Program-made: the position numbers and the translations under genes | The notes under the pieces: model-generated | Told to the model about the DNA's origin: nothing | What the model saw: the letters and a program-made list of their open reading frames with translations, nothing else | Databases searched by the model: none | Assembly (NCBI GenBank): GCA_910584915.1 | Contig: CAJUDM010000012.1 | Coordinates: forward strand, 1-64,000 | DNA from: an uncultured Lachnospiraceae bacterium | GTDB lineage: Bacteria > Bacillota > Clostridia > Lachnospirales > Lachnospiraceae | Direction: 5' to 3' | DNA length: 64,000 nt | In this document: positions 43,453-53,073 of the stretch, in pieces | Numbering within the stretch: the stretch's first letter is position 1 | Layout: every line of letters begins with the position of its first letter

Positions 43453-44259
43453 ATGGAGATCGTGGTATTTGTATGTGAGGACAGTATAGAAGGGATCCTG
43501 ACCGGGGTTTATGATGCGTGGTGTGAGGCGCTCTCGTCCGGCAAAGGGCACGCCCACTGCAGGCTGGCAGTGAAGATGCGCTCTGCTTCGGCGGGCGGTA
43601 CGGATTTTTTTAATCTGGAATTATTCTGTATTTACCGCGATACACCGTCCGACACGGAGAAAGCAGAGAAGGTGATAAGGACGCTGCGAAGGCGTCTGGG
43701 TGAGGAGGCCTATGAGTTTCTCTGCTATGCGATGGCGTCCCATGAACCGGATAAGGCGGAAGCCGTCTATAAGACTATTGTGGCGGGACTCTCGATGAGA
43801 CAGGGCTCCAGGGTGATGGATAAAGTGACGGATCCCTATGTCGCGAGATGCTTTGACCTGAAGAGGAATGTGGGATGTGAGATCCATCGGGAACTGGAGT
43901 TTCTGCGGTTTCAGGAGTTGGAAAACGGTGTCCTTCTGGCAAAGATCCATCCGAAGAATGATGTGCTGATGTATCTGGGACCTCATTTTTCTGACCGCCT
44001 GCCGTTAGAAAATTTTTTGATCTACGATATGAACCGCAGGAAAGCGCTTTTTCATGAGAAAGAAAAAGACTGGTATATGATGGATGCGATAGAACTTCAT
44101 GGGGAGATAGCGGGGCGCATCAGCACGGAGGAGGAATACTACCAGGATCTGTTTCGGATGTTCTGCCGGACTATTGCAATCGAAAGCCGGGAAAACCGGA
44201 GCCTGCAGAGACAGTTTCTGCCGCTGTATTTCAGGGATGTCATGCCGGAATTTGCGTGA
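43453..44259 (+). CDS. Probable DNA metabolism protein, partner of the radical SAM protein
   Basis: A 268-residue protein of the TIGR03915-type family, which occurs almost always beside the TIGR03916 radical SAM gene. The N-terminus VFVCEDSIEGILTGVYDAW is diagnostic. Later segments ARCFDLKRNVGCEIHRELEFLRF, FLIYDMNRRKALFHE and the end FLPLYFRDVMPEFA fit; some relatives continue into a uracil-DNA-glycosylase-like domain, which this short form lacks. ATG 43453 is chosen since GAGGAG lies five bases upstream. Likely in the same SOS-controlled unit. Confidence 0.85.
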   Translation: MEIVVFVCEDSIEGILTGVYDAWCEALSSGKGHAHCRLAVKMRSASAGGTDFFNLELFCIYRDTPSDTEKAEKVIRTLRRRLGEEAYEFLCYAMASHEPDKAEAVYKTIVAGLSMRQGSRVMDKVTDPYVARCFDLKRNVGCEIHRELEFLRFQELENGVLLAKIHPKNDVLMYLGPHFSDRLPLENFLIYDMNRRKALFHEKEKDWYMMDAIELHGEIAGRISTEEEYYQDLFRMFCRTIAIESRENRSLQRQFLPLYFRDVMPEFA

Positions 44260-44359
44260 GGACAGGAAAGCCGCAGGACAGGTTAATGCGGGGACCGGCG
44301 TAAAAATGAAGGCTGAGGGTCGAACTGCTGCAGACCGTCAGAATACATCTATAAAATGA

Positions 44360-44440
44360 TGTACAAATCGCGCTTTTTCATGTACAATAATTTTAAGGGC
44401 ATTCAGAGAACCGGGATGACAGGATATTTTCCTGTGTACA
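44360..44440 (+). promoter_or_regulatory. Triple TGTACA sites upstream of the diguanylate cyclase
   Basis: The palindrome TGTACA occurs at 44360-44365, 44381-44386 (21 bases apart, exactly two turns) and 44435-44440. The second overlaps a TACAAT -10-like hexamer (44383-44388). A small hairpin CAGGA/TCCTG lies between the second and third. A repressor site is possible; the factor is unknown. Confidence 0.35.
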
Positions 44441-44520
44441 TGATTCTGATCTGTATGCCGTCTGAAGCGGATATATGGAAGGCCGCGGATCGTAATGGTA
44501 TGTGATGGAATGCATAAGGC

Positions 44521-45558
44521 ATGGCGCGGGTGCAGGATAGCGGGGTAACGGATATGGCAGGAAAAGAGATCGGCAGGAACAGGGATTCTTTGGAGTCTAT
44601 TTTGATAGAGAGTATTCACACGCTGGTGTATGAGAAGGACATCAATACGGCGTTAAACCGTTTTCTTCAGACGATATGCGGGTACTATCAGGCGGAGAGG
44701 GCATACATTTTTGAGATGGATGAGAAGCGCCGGTCCGCGGATAATACATTTGAGTGGTGCGCGGAGGGAATCAGGCCGGAGAAGGATAAACTGCAGGGAG
44801 TTCCGATTGAAGTCCTCGCAAACTGGATGAAAAAGTTCAGGGAGGTGGGTGAGTTCTATATTGCGGTGCTGGAGGAGGATGTGCCTCATGACAGGGCGGA
44901 CTTTGAGATATTGAAGGCGCAGGGGATCACCAGCCTGATGGCGGCGCCGCTTCTGCGGGATAATGAGATCGTGGGCTTTCTCGGTGTGGATAATCCGGTG
45001 AGGCATGCAGGAGATATAGCGCTGCTGCGTTCCGTGGCGGATTTTGTGACCGCCGATCTTGAGAAGCGCAGGCTGATCGAGGAACTGCGCCAGGTGGGCT
45101 GTATCGATATGCTGACCGGGCTGAAGAACAGAAACGAATATATCAGGAGATTTAATGAGTTGAAGCAGATAAAGCCGGATACTCTGGGCGTGACATTTAT
45201 CGATATCAACGGTTTAAAACTGATCAACGACACATATGGGCATGAGCGCGGGGATGCAGTGATCCGGGAGACAGCGGAATGCATTAAAAAACTGGCGCAG
45301 GGAAAGGCGTACCGGATCGGAGGAGATGAGTTTATTGTCCTCTGGGAGGGAATCGGAGAAGAGGAATTTAACGAAAATGTTGAGAAGATGAGAGCTGAGT
45401 TCAAGGTGGAACATGAATACAGCATTGCGATGGGTAATATATGGCAGAAAGGTGATATTGACATAGAGAAACAGGTAAAGCAGGCGGATGCTTCCATGTA
45501 TGCGGCGAAGCAGGCCCACTACCAGAATAAGAATTACGACAGACGAAAAAGGAGATAA
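44521..45558 (+). CDS. GAF-GGDEF diguanylate cyclase
   Basis: 345 residues, no membrane helix or signal: a cytosolic sensor. A GAF domain (about 25-185; FEWCAEGIRPEKDKL, ITSLMAAPLLRDNEIVGFLGVDNP) precedes a GGDEF domain (about 195-340; DMLTGLKNRNEY, FIDINGLKLINDTYGHERGD). The active-site motif GGDEF at 267-271 is intact, so c-di-GMP synthesis is expected. No RxxD inhibitory site precedes it. Start choice between 44521 and 44554 is uncertain, as neither has a strong ribosome binding site. Convergent with the ABC exporter, with stop codons two bases apart. Confidence 0.9.
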   Translation: MARVQDSGVTDMAGKEIGRNRDSLESILIESIHTLVYEKDINTALNRFLQTICGYYQAERAYIFEMDEKRRSADNTFEWCAEGIRPEKDKLQGVPIEVLANWMKKFREVGEFYIAVLEEDVPHDRADFEILKAQGITSLMAAPLLRDNEIVGFLGVDNPVRHAGDIALLRSVADFVTADLEKRRLIEELRQVGCIDMLTGLKNRNEYIRRFNELKQIKPDTLGVTFIDINGLKLINDTYGHERGDAVIRETAECIKKLAQGKAYRIGGDEFIVLWEGIGEEEFNENVEKMRAEFKVEHEYSIAMGNIWQKGDIDIEKQVKQADASMYAAKQAHYQNKNYDRRKRR

Positions 45559-45560
45559 GA

Positions 45561-46400
45561 TCACTCCAGATTCAGCTTTCGCGACATGATATAATGGCAG
45601 ATGAAGTACATGGCAAAGCATATGCCGCCGATGGCGAGCAGGGAGGTGGACATAAACAGGATCCATGTCCCTGCAGTGATGTTTTTCGTATTATAGGACA
45701 GATAGATGTCAGAGATCGGCAGGGTGATAAGCTGCCGGAACAGCCGCACGACAAAACGGAGGCCGAAATAAGAGATGATGGCGCCGCCGATCTTATGTTT
45801 ATGAAAGAGCTGTCCGAGACAGATACAGGTGTATATGAATAGTATATCATAAAACAGATAAAAAACGGCGATCAGCATGAGCCAGATCAAAAACATGGGG
45901 ATCGGGACCGCAAAGTATTCCCGCATCCATTCCGCATCGAATAATTCCAGAAACAGTTCAAAAAATTCCTGAAAAAACTGCACAATGCCGGTGTCGGCTA
46001 TATAGGCTGCCGCAACGGTGGCAATACCCAGGATGCTGAGGAAGATGCACGCCATGGAGACCAGTTTCCAGCATGCGGCGACCAGCATCTTGGAGAACAG
46101 AAGCTCTGATGTTTTTACCGGCAGGGTAAACATCAGATATCCCTCATCCGTGAAGAAGTTTTTATAAAAGCGTACAGCCGTACAGATAGTGATGCAGAAG
46201 GAGACGGCGGCGAGGGTAAAGATGTACGCCAGAACGATAAGGCCTGAGAACAGTTCCGCGAAGATATTGTAGCTGTTATCCCAGAAGGAAGTCATAAAGG
46301 TAGTCATAATGATCACGGTGAAAACCGCCAGCATGATCATGACGATAGTGGGGGCGAGAGAAAAGCTTTTCCACTCCTGTCTGAATAATTTTCTTAACAT
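45561..46400 (-). CDS. ABC-2-type transporter permease
   Basis: Minus-strand membrane subunit, 279 residues with six predicted helices. The first is LAPTIVMIMLAVFTVIIMTTFM and the last ILFMSTSLLAIGGICFAMYFICH. The cytosolic segment FYKNFFTDEGYLMFTLPVKTSELLFSKML is the signature of ABC-2 permeases of the YtrC/BcrB type. It overlaps the ATPase gene by seven bases, so the two are translationally coupled. Substrate unknown; a role in drug or peptide resistance, or envelope maintenance, is possible. Confidence 0.85.
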   Translation of the reverse strand: MLRKLFRQEWKSFSLAPTIVMIMLAVFTVIIMTTFMTSFWDNSYNIFAELFSGLIVLAYIFTLAAVSFCITICTAVRFYKNFFTDEGYLMFTLPVKTSELLFSKMLVAACWKLVSMACIFLSILGIATVAAAYIADTGIVQFFQEFFELFLELFDAEWMREYFAVPIPMFLIWLMLIAVFYLFYDILFIYTCICLGQLFHKHKIGGAIISYFGLRFVVRLFRQLITLPISDIYLSYNTKNITAGTWILFMSTSLLAIGGICFAMYFICHYIMSRKLNLE

Positions 46401-47107
46401 GCGAATACCTCCCGGAAATAAGCGTCCACAGATTTGCCGTGCGCCCTGCGCACCGCTTCCGCCGGGGCATGCATGATAGCCTGACCGTAGCGGACAAAGA
46501 TCACATCATCCAGGATCGCTTCTATGTCGGTGATCAGATGGGTGGAAAGAAGGATGGATGACTGATGGCCATAGTTGCTCATAATAGTGTGCAGGATATA
46601 GTCCCGTGCCGCAGGATCCACACCGGCGATCGGCTCATCCAGTATATAGAGCTGTGCCTGCCTGCTCATCACAAGGATGAGCTGGATCTTTTCCTTGGTG
46701 CCCTTGGAGAGCGTCTTTAACTGTGCGGAGGGCGGGATTGCCAGTATCTCCAGCATATTGTAGGCGCGTTCAATAGAGAAATCCTGATAAAACTGCGCAA
46801 AAAAAGAGATGACATCCTTTACCTTCATGCCCGCGGGCAGATAGGTGCGCTCGGGCAGATAGGAGATGACAGCTTTGGAGGCCGGACCGGGAGGTTCCCC
46901 GTTGATGAGTACCTTTCCGCCGGTGGGGGTGAGCAGTCCGTTGATCATCTTGATCAGCGTCGTCTTCCCGCTTCCGTTTGGCCCGAGCAGCCCGATGATG
47001 CGCCCTCTGGGAATCACCAGATTCATCTGGTTGACTGCCAGTTTAGAGCCGTTATATACTTTTGTCAGTCCCTGAATCTCCACGAGCGGCCGCGACATAT
47101 CCATCAT
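46394..47107 (-). CDS. ABC transporter ATP-binding protein
   Basis: Minus-strand ATPase of about 237 residues. Walker A is LLGPNGSGKTTLIK. The signature region TLSKGTKEKIQLILVMSRQAQLYILDEPIAGVDP covers a slightly divergent LSKGT (in place of LSGGQ), as in YtrB-type exporters, and Walker B. The switch histidine is in STHLITDIE. ATG 47107 is preferred, with GGAG five bases upstream; an in-frame ATG at 47128 is less likely. Pairs with the permease downstream. No GntR regulator accompanies it here. Confidence 0.9.
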   Translation of the reverse strand: MMDMSRPLVEIQGLTKVYNGSKLAVNQMNLVIPRGRIIGLLGPNGSGKTTLIKMINGLLTPTGGKVLINGEPPGPASKAVISYLPERTYLPAGMKVKDVISFFAQFYQDFSIERAYNMLEILAIPPSAQLKTLSKGTKEKIQLILVMSRQAQLYILDEPIAGVDPAARDYILHTIMSNYGHQSSILLSTHLITDIEAILDDVIFVRYGQAIMHAPAEAVRRAHGKSVDAYFREVFAC

Positions 47108-47220
47108 ATTTTCTCCATTCCCCTTCAAGAGATCGTTTTTCTGTCCGGAATCTCCGGATAGGATCAGCCTATTTCAGTATAACCCCGATTCCCGTTTTAG
47201 ACAACCCTGTACTTTCTCTG

Positions 47221-47249
47221 TTGCGAAACCCCGTCCCTTGATATATACT
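47221..47249 (+). promoter_or_regulatory. Promoter of the DUF5717 four-gene block
   Basis: TTGCGA (47221-47226), a 17-base spacer and TATACT (47244-47249), 24 bases before ATG 47274. Divergent from the ABC exporter genes. Confidence 0.6.
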
Positions 47250-47273
47250 AAGAGGCAGAGGGCTGACAGGGAT

Positions 47274-50200
47274 ATGAGAGAAGTGATCGACAGAATTTTA
47301 GAAGGAAAATTTGAATACGAGAGAGGGGGACTGGAATTCTCCGAGAGCCGGATCGAGATCAGGCTGCAGGCGGGGGAGGACTGTGAGGGAAGTTTCCATA
47401 TATATGGAAAAGCGGGATACATCACGAAGGGTTTCCTCTATAGTTCCGATGGCAGGATGGAATGTCTGACGGATCAGTTTTCAGGATCGGGTGAGGAAAT
47501 CGGATACATATTTCACGGCAGGGGAATGGAAGCCGGGGATGTACTGCAGGGAAATTTTTATGCAGTCAGCAGCCAGGGGGAATATGCGCTGCCTTTTGTT
47601 GTCATGGTGTCCGGAAAGACGATCGGGACCAGTTTGGGGGCGATGAAAAATCTGTTCCATTTTGCCAATCTGGCAAAGAGTGACTGGACGGAGGCGGTCC
47701 GGCTTTTTTATGATCCCGGATTTATGGTGCTCTTTGAGGGAAGCGACAGAAAATATAAAAATCTCTACAGGGGGCTTTCAAAATATGAGGGCAACGAACG
47801 GAATGTGGAGGAGTTTTTGGTCGCGATCCATAAAAAGCAGAAAACAAATTATATAATTGATGAAGATAAACTGAGGCTTGAGGATGTGGCGGAGGGGATC
47901 GGACGCCACGAGGTGCTGCTGACAAAAAATGGCTGGGGTTATACCCGCCTGCAGGTGGAGGCACGCGGGGATTTTCTCTCTGTGGACAAGGAAGTGCTGA
48001 ACGATGATGATTTTCTGGGAGACCGCTGCCTGTTCTATTATTATGTGGACAGCGAAAAACTCCACAGGGGCATCAACTATGGCTGTCTGCGGTTTTATAA
48101 CAGCTTTGTGGAGACTTCGGTTCCGATTGAAGTGAAGATAGAGGACGGGGATTATAAAGGGGGGCTATTGCACCGTAGAAGGCAGGAACTGTTAGTCAGG
48201 ATCATGGAGTTCTACGGCGCTTTTCGCATGAAAAAGATCAGCACGAAAACCTGGCTCGCCAGGAATTATGAGATCATGGAAAGCTGGATGGAGGCGGATG
48301 ACGCGGACCCGGAGCCCAAGCTTTACTGCGCCCATCTTCTGATCACCGAGGGCAGGATGAGCGAGGCGGGAAGGATGTTGGACCAGGCGCGCAACGCGAT
48401 CCTGCAGAGCCGGGATATGGACAATGCCGTGTGGTGCTATTATCTGTATCTGAGTACGCTGCGCGGGAAGGATGAACATTATGTAAATAAGATCGCGGAG
48501 GAGGTGGCGTCCTCCTATGAGAAGGAGCCGGACAACTGGAGGCTGGGCTGGCTTTTGCTGTATCTGTCGCCGGAGTACGGTCTGTCCTATGTGAAGAAGT
48601 GGATGTTTATCAAAGAGCAGTTTGAGAGAGGATGCAACAGTCCGGTATTTTATATCGAGGCACTGCTGCTGATCAGGGCGGAACCGTCCCTGTTCATGGA
48701 ACTGGGGGAGTTTGAGATGCAGATGCTGCGCTATGCGGCAAAGCATGATCTGATGACGGATGAGATCATCATGCAGCTTCACTACCTTGTGCCCAGAAGC
48801 CAGGGCAGTGCGGAGGGAATCCTTGAGATACTGAAAAAAAGCTATGAGAAGAGGCCGGACGCGGAAACACTGCAGAATATATGCACACTGCTTATCAGGG
48901 GAAACTGCCGGGGCAGGGAGGACTTTCCGTGGTATGAGGCGGGAGTGGAGGAAAACCTGCGGATCACAAAGCTGTATGAGTATTATATGTACAGCCTGGA
49001 CACGGAAGAACTGAGAATGCTGCCCAAAGTGATCTATATGTACTTTGCCTACCACAATAATCTGGACTGGGAGAGGAGCGCTTACCTGTATGCTTCCCTG
49101 TTGCAGAACAGGGAGGCATTGCCGGATCTGTACGAAAAAGAGCAGTTCCATATTCAGGAGTTTGTGGTGCAGATGATCAAACGGGGGGTTATCGACAGAA
49201 ACCTGTCCTATCTCTACAGGAAAGTGGTCACCGGGGAAGTGATGCTGGAGGAGGCGGGCGACAGGCTTGCCCCGCTGCTGTTTTCCGTCCGGGTGAAGAC
49301 ATCTGACAGGCGGATGAGGAAGCTTGTACTGCTGTATTCCAGAGAGACGTCGGAGAGAAGCTTTCCACTCTCTGACGGTGAGACGGTGGTGCCGCTCTAC
49401 GGGGAGGAGTACACGCTGTTTTTCGAGGACAGCGCGGGAGACCGGTATGTGCCGGAGGAAGGCTTTGAGACGGAGCGGCTTTTTACGGATGAGGGGCTGA
49501 TCTTGAGGGCGCAGGAGCGGGATTTTAAGACGATCCCCCTGCAGATGCATCTGTGCGGAAACCTGATACACGATATCACAGGGGAGAATATCAGGCGGTT
49601 TGAATGCCTGCTCGCCAGCGATGAGGTGGCGGTGGATTTTAAGCGGATGATCATCCCCGGGATCGCGCAGTTTTATTTTGACAATGACCGTATGGAGGAA
49701 CTGGATGCTTTTCTCAGTGAGGTCTCCCCATCCCTGCTGGATGCGGGAAGGCGGGGCGAACTGGTGCGTTATCTGGTACTGCGGGAGATGCCGGAGAGAG
49801 CGCTTGCATGGATACAGGAGTACGGTGTGAACGGGATCGCGCCGAAGGTCCTGCAGAGGCTTTCCTCAAAGCTGATACAGTCCCTGAACCTGACGGAGGA
49901 TAAGGATGTCCTCTCGATCTGCTTTTACGCCTTCGGGAAGGGGAAGGCTGATCAGGTGACATTAGAGTACCTGATGGAATATTATCGCGGGAACACAAAG
50001 ACGTTGAGGGATATCTGGAAAAGCGCCAGGGAAAAGGGGATGGATGTCCACAGTTTCAGTGAGCGGATACTGGTGCAGATGCTCTACACCGGCTGCTTTG
50101 TCGGGGAGATGGCGGAAATCTTCGCGGCATGTATAGAGCGGGATGCGGACCTTGCGCTGGAGAAAGCGTTCTTATCGCAGTGCTCTTATGATTATTTTGT

Positions 50201-50840
50201 GAAGGACAGGGTGACGGAGGCGGTGGTTTTTGAGGAGGCAGAAAGACTTTTGCGGCTCGGTGAACCCATGCAGAAGGTATGCCTGCTTGCCTACACAAGA
50301 TATTATTCGGAAAACCGGCAGAGGCTCAGGGGAGAGGGGAGAAAGGTTCTGGAGAACTGCCTGTACAGGCTGGCGGAGGAGGGCGTGATACTGCCCTATT
50401 ATCTGGAGTATGCGGATATCTGTCCATTTATGAGGCGGTTTGGCGATAAGACTGTTCTGGAGCACCGCACGAGGCCGGGAAGGAAGGCGTTTCTGTATTA
50501 TATGATAGAACAGGAGAACGAAGAGGACTTTAAGAGGGTGGAGATGAAGGAAGTCTATGAGGGCGTCTTTTGCAGTATGTTTGTGCTGTTTTTCGGAGAA
50601 AAACTGTTGTATTATATCGAGGAAGAGTATGTGGGTGAAAACGGGAGACAGGCGGAGATCACATGCAGCGGGAGTATCTCCAGAGGGGATTCGGACATGG
50701 ATGTGCCGGGGAGCCGGTTTGGCATGCTGAATGACATCGTGATCGCGGAGGCGTTGCAGGATTACGGCACGTTAGACCAGGCGATGATGGAATATGAGAG
50801 GACGGATGCCATACAGAAGTCGATGTTTGTGACAGTGTGA
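47274..50840 (+). CDS. Giant uncharacterised protein, DUF5717-like
   Basis: A 1188-residue soluble protein with no signal or membrane helix. The N-terminal about 300 residues are beta-rich (GGLEFSESRIEIRLQAGEDCEGSFHIYG; SRLQVEARGDFLSVDKEV-like), with an unusual similarity to immunoglobulin-like adhesion modules. A long helical-repeat region follows (about 330-1100) with TPR/HAT-like periodicity (EPKLYCAHLLITEGRMSEAGRMLDQARNA; KRPDAETLQNICTLLIRG). It resembles proteins labelled DUF5717 in Lachnospiraceae. Its stop overlaps an alternative GTG of the next gene; four consecutive genes here form one unit. The size and repeats suggest a scaffold. Start ATG 47274 is preferred over an upstream TTG at 47238. 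Confidence 0.75.
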   Translation: MREVIDRILEGKFEYERGGLEFSESRIEIRLQAGEDCEGSFHIYGKAGYITKGFLYSSDGRMECLTDQFSGSGEEIGYIFHGRGMEAGDVLQGNFYAVSSQGEYALPFVVMVSGKTIGTSLGAMKNLFHFANLAKSDWTEAVRLFYDPGFMVLFEGSDRKYKNLYRGLSKYEGNERNVEEFLVAIHKKQKTNYIIDEDKLRLEDVAEGIGRHEVLLTKNGWGYTRLQVEARGDFLSVDKEVLNDDDFLGDRCLFYYYVDSEKLHRGINYGCLRFYNSFVETSVPIEVKIEDGDYKGGLLHRRRQELLVRIMEFYGAFRMKKISTKTWLARNYEIMESWMEADDADPEPKLYCAHLLITEGRMSEAGRMLDQARNAILQSRDMDNAVWCYYLYLSTLRGKDEHYVNKIAEEVASSYEKEPDNWRLGWLLLYLSPEYGLSYVKKWMFIKEQFERGCNSPVFYIEALLLIRAEPSLFMELGEFEMQMLRYAAKHDLMTDEIIMQLHYLVPRSQGSAEGILEILKKSYEKRPDAETLQNICTLLIRGNCRGREDFPWYEAGVEENLRITKLYEYYMYSLDTEELRMLPKVIYMYFAYHNNLDWERSAYLYASLLQNREALPDLYEKEQFHIQEFVVQMIKRGVIDRNLSYLYRKVVTGEVMLEEAGDRLAPLLFSVRVKTSDRRMRKLVLLYSRETSERSFPLSDGETVVPLYGEEYTLFFEDSAGDRYVPEEGFETERLFTDEGLILRAQERDFKTIPLQMHLCGNLIHDITGENIRRFECLLASDEVAVDFKRMIIPGIAQFYFDNDRMEELDAFLSEVSPSLLDAGRRGELVRYLVLREMPERALAWIQEYGVNGIAPKVLQRLSSKLIQSLNLTEDKDVLSICFYAFGKGKADQVTLEYLMEYYRGNTKTLRDIWKSAREKGMDVHSFSERILVQMLYTGCFVGEMAEIFAACIERDADLALEKAFLSQCSYDYFVKDRVTEAVVFEEAERLLRLGEPMQKVCLLAYTRYYSENRQRLRGEGRKVLENCLYRLAEEGVILPYYLEYADICPFMRRFGDKTVLEHRTRPGRKAFLYYMIEQENEEDFKRVEMKEVYEGVFCSMFVLFFGEKLLYYIEEEYVGENGRQAEITCSGSISRGDSDMDVPGSRFGMLNDIVIAEALQDYGTLDQAMMEYERTDAIQKSMFVTV

Positions 50841-50860
50841 GGAAAAAGGAAGAACGTGGG

Positions 50861-52198
50861 ATGCTGTTAGAAAAGAGCGGGGAAAAAAAGGGGAATCACA
50901 AATATATGGTGGGGTTTGATCTGGGGGACAGGGACTCCCAGATCAGCTTTTGCAGTACCCTGCAGACAGAGGCGGAGACGGTGCCGGCGGTGGCGGGAAC
51001 CAAGCAGTACAATATCCCGACAGTGCTGTACAAACGTACCGGCACGAACCAGTGGCTTTCCGGCAGGGAGGCGCTGCGCGCGGCGGAGGACGGAAAAGGT
51101 ATCTTTGTGGAGAATCTGTTTTCGGGGGCTTTGGAGGACCGGAAGACGTTGATAGAGGGTGTGGAATATGACGCGGTAACGCTCCTGACATTGTTCGTGA
51201 AAAAATGTTTTAATCTGTTTTCCGTGATCGCGCCTCTCGACAGGATAGAGATACTGATGTTTACGGCGAGAAATTCCGACACACGTGTCATAGAGGTGGT
51301 ACATCGGGTGGTGGAGGCGTTGGGACTCAGGAATACGAGGGTATTTTTTCAGAACCACGAGGAAAGCTATTATTATTATCTGATGCATCAGCCGGCGGAA
51401 TTCAGAAAGGCGGGTTCCGTGATCCTGGATTTTGAGGAGACGCTGCGGTTTTATCTGTTGGAGTGGAACAGGAGGACGACGCCGGTGGTGTCTTTTGTGA
51501 CACAGGGGAAATGGAAGGACTGTGTCCTGCCGTGTTTTGCTGAGGAGGAGACGGAGAAGGCGGGACAGATGGAGGCGCTTGACGAACGGGTCCTTGAGCG
51601 TATCATCGGTATATTTCAGAACCGGGATATCGGTTCCGTTTTTCTGATCGGAAGCGGCTTTCAGGAGGACTGGGCTGACCGGAGCCTCCAGTATATCTGC
51701 CGTGGCAGGAGGGTGTTCAGGGGAAATAATCTCTACAGCAAGGGGGCGGCGTACGGCGCCCTGGAAAAGCTTTGCCCCACGAAGGAGGGGAAGGAGCATA
51801 TTTTTCTGGGGCGGGAAAAGCTGAAGGCGAATATCGGGCTGCAGATTTTGCGGGAGGGAAAGGAGACGTACCTGCCGCTATTGGATGCGGGCATAGACTG
51901 CTGTGACGCGAAGTGCGAAAAGGAGTTCTATCTGGAGTCCGGCAGCAGTTATCAGGTGACAGTGACACCCCTTACCAATGTGTTTCCGGAGAGGGAGGCA
52001 GCGGGAAAGTATCCTGTCAGATATGAGACAGTGGAACTTCAGGGACTGCCGGAGAGGCCGAAAGGAGCCACGAGGCTTTCCGTTTTCATGGATATGCCTG
52101 AAAACGGAAAGCTGCGGGTGAGGACGGAGGATATGGGCTTCGGAGAGATCTATGAGAGCTCGGGCATTGTGTGGGAGAAGGATATTCTGTTACAGTAG
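50861..52198 (+). CDS. Actin/Hsp70-like ATPase-fold protein, DUF5716-like
   Basis: 445 residues with the order of an actin/Hsp70 ATPase fold: phosphate-1-like YMVGFDLGDRDSQISFCS near residue 17, a connect-like segment RVFFQNHEESYYYYL, phosphate-2-like SVILDFEETLRFYLLEW, and adenosine-like SVFLIGSGFQEDW...NNLYSKGAAYGALEKL. Phosphate-2 lacks the usual DxGGGT glycines, so ATP hydrolysis may be lost. A beta-rich C-terminal part of about 120 residues is like the Hsp70 substrate domain in placement. ATG 50861 (AAGGA ten bases upstream) is preferred to a GTG at 50837 overlapping the previous stop. Function unknown. Confidence 0.75.
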   Translation: MLLEKSGEKKGNHKYMVGFDLGDRDSQISFCSTLQTEAETVPAVAGTKQYNIPTVLYKRTGTNQWLSGREALRAAEDGKGIFVENLFSGALEDRKTLIEGVEYDAVTLLTLFVKKCFNLFSVIAPLDRIEILMFTARNSDTRVIEVVHRVVEALGLRNTRVFFQNHEESYYYYLMHQPAEFRKAGSVILDFEETLRFYLLEWNRRTTPVVSFVTQGKWKDCVLPCFAEEETEKAGQMEALDERVLERIIGIFQNRDIGSVFLIGSGFQEDWADRSLQYICRGRRVFRGNNLYSKGAAYGALEKLCPTKEGKEHIFLGREKLKANIGLQILREGKETYLPLLDAGIDCCDAKCEKEFYLESGSSYQVTVTPLTNVFPEREAAGKYPVRYETVELQGLPERPKGATRLSVFMDMPENGKLRVRTEDMGFGEIYESSGIVWEKDILLQ

Positions 52199-52245
52199 AG
52201 GGGAGGAAGGCGGGCGTCCATGCCTGTGTATGCGGGGACTTAGAT

Positions 52246-53073
52246 ATGGGAAGATTGATCGAGACAGTGGGGAGATATGCGGAGCATCCCTATTATATTG
52301 CACAGACAGGTACATCGGTGTACTGTATGGAGGAACTTTGCTTTGTGCTCTGCAGGAACACGTTTCTGTTAGACCGCGGGATCCTTGACCGGGAGCTTGC
52401 GAGGTGGATCGCGGAAGAGTGCGGTTTGCGGGAACTGGCTAAGCCGCTCTACACACTGATAGGGCAGAATGGTTCGCCCAGTGCTTTTGTGGGGATCATT
52501 CTGGAGTATGTCCATTTCGATACGGAAAAAAAGCGGCAGGAGACAGAAGAACTGCTGAAGGTGAGCGCGGATATGGACGCCTCCACAAGAAGAAAGCATT
52601 ATGCCGACCATCTTGTAAAGAACTGCCGGTATGGAGAGGCGGTATCGGAATATGAGAGAGTGCTGGAGGAGGGCTCTTCCATGAACAGTGTGATGCGATC
52701 ACAGATACTCCACAATAAAGGAGTTGCGTTTTGCAGGCTGTTTTTCTTTGAGGAGGCGGCGGACGCCTTCCTTGCGGCGTATCAGGAAAACCCGGACAAT
52801 GAGGAAGCCGGGCTGCGATATCTGGCGGCGCTGCGCATGAGCCTTTCGGATGAGAGATATATTGATTTTATCGCAGAACACCCCGAGTGGCATGAGCAGT
52901 CTCTGGAAGTGGAGAGGCGGATGGAGAAAAGCAGGATAGAATTTGAAGAGTCTGATATCTGCCGGGAACTGGAGCAAAACATTCGGGAGAGGGATGCGGG
53001 TTACTATGAGGCGGTATCGGAGCGCCTTGCAGAAATGCGGAGAAAATACAGGGAGATGGTGGCTAGGCCATGA
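52246..53073 (+). CDS. Helical-repeat (TPR-like) protein of the four-gene block
   Basis: 275 residues, soluble. An N-terminal segment of about 110 residues (GRLIETVGRYAEHPYYIAQTG; TFLLDRGILDRELARWIAEECGL) precedes a TPR-like region (about 130-230: YADHLVKNCRYGEAVSEYERVLEEG; HNKGVAFCRLFFFEEAADAFLAAYQENPDNEEA) and a charged coiled-coil tail. ATG 52246, with GGGGA seven bases upstream, is preferred over the frame opening at 52171, which would overlap the previous gene. The last four bases overlap the next start. I know no function; position implies action with DUF5716/DUF5717-like proteins. Confidence 0.72.
   Translation: MGRLIETVGRYAEHPYYIAQTGTSVYCMEELCFVLCRNTFLLDRGILDRELARWIAEECGLRELAKPLYTLIGQNGSPSAFVGIILEYVHFDTEKKRQETEELLKVSADMDASTRRKHYADHLVKNCRYGEAVSEYERVLEEGSSMNSVMRSQILHNKGVAFCRLFFFEEAADAFLAAYQENPDNEEAGLRYLAALRMSLSDERYIDFIAEHPEWHEQSLEVERRMEKSRIEFEESDICRELEQNIRERDAGYYEAVSERLAEMRRKYREMVARP

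Noticed and set aside
47238..47273. TTG start at 47238 for the DUF5717-like gene
   Set aside because: It overlaps the proposed -10 element, so the codon would not be transcribed; ATG 47274 is preferred.
48192..49571. Long minus-strand open frame of about 459 codons inside the DUF5717-like gene
   Set aside because: Arg/His/Leu/Gln-rich composition typical of antisense shadows in this codon usage, no ribosome binding site, and lies wholly within a well-supported gene. The same applies to 26893-28056, 36913-38103, 10928-11614 and 506-1282 on the minus strand.
50837..50860. GTG start overlapping the DUF5717-like stop
   Set aside because: No ribosome binding site; ATG 50861 has one and the conserved fold begins shortly after it.
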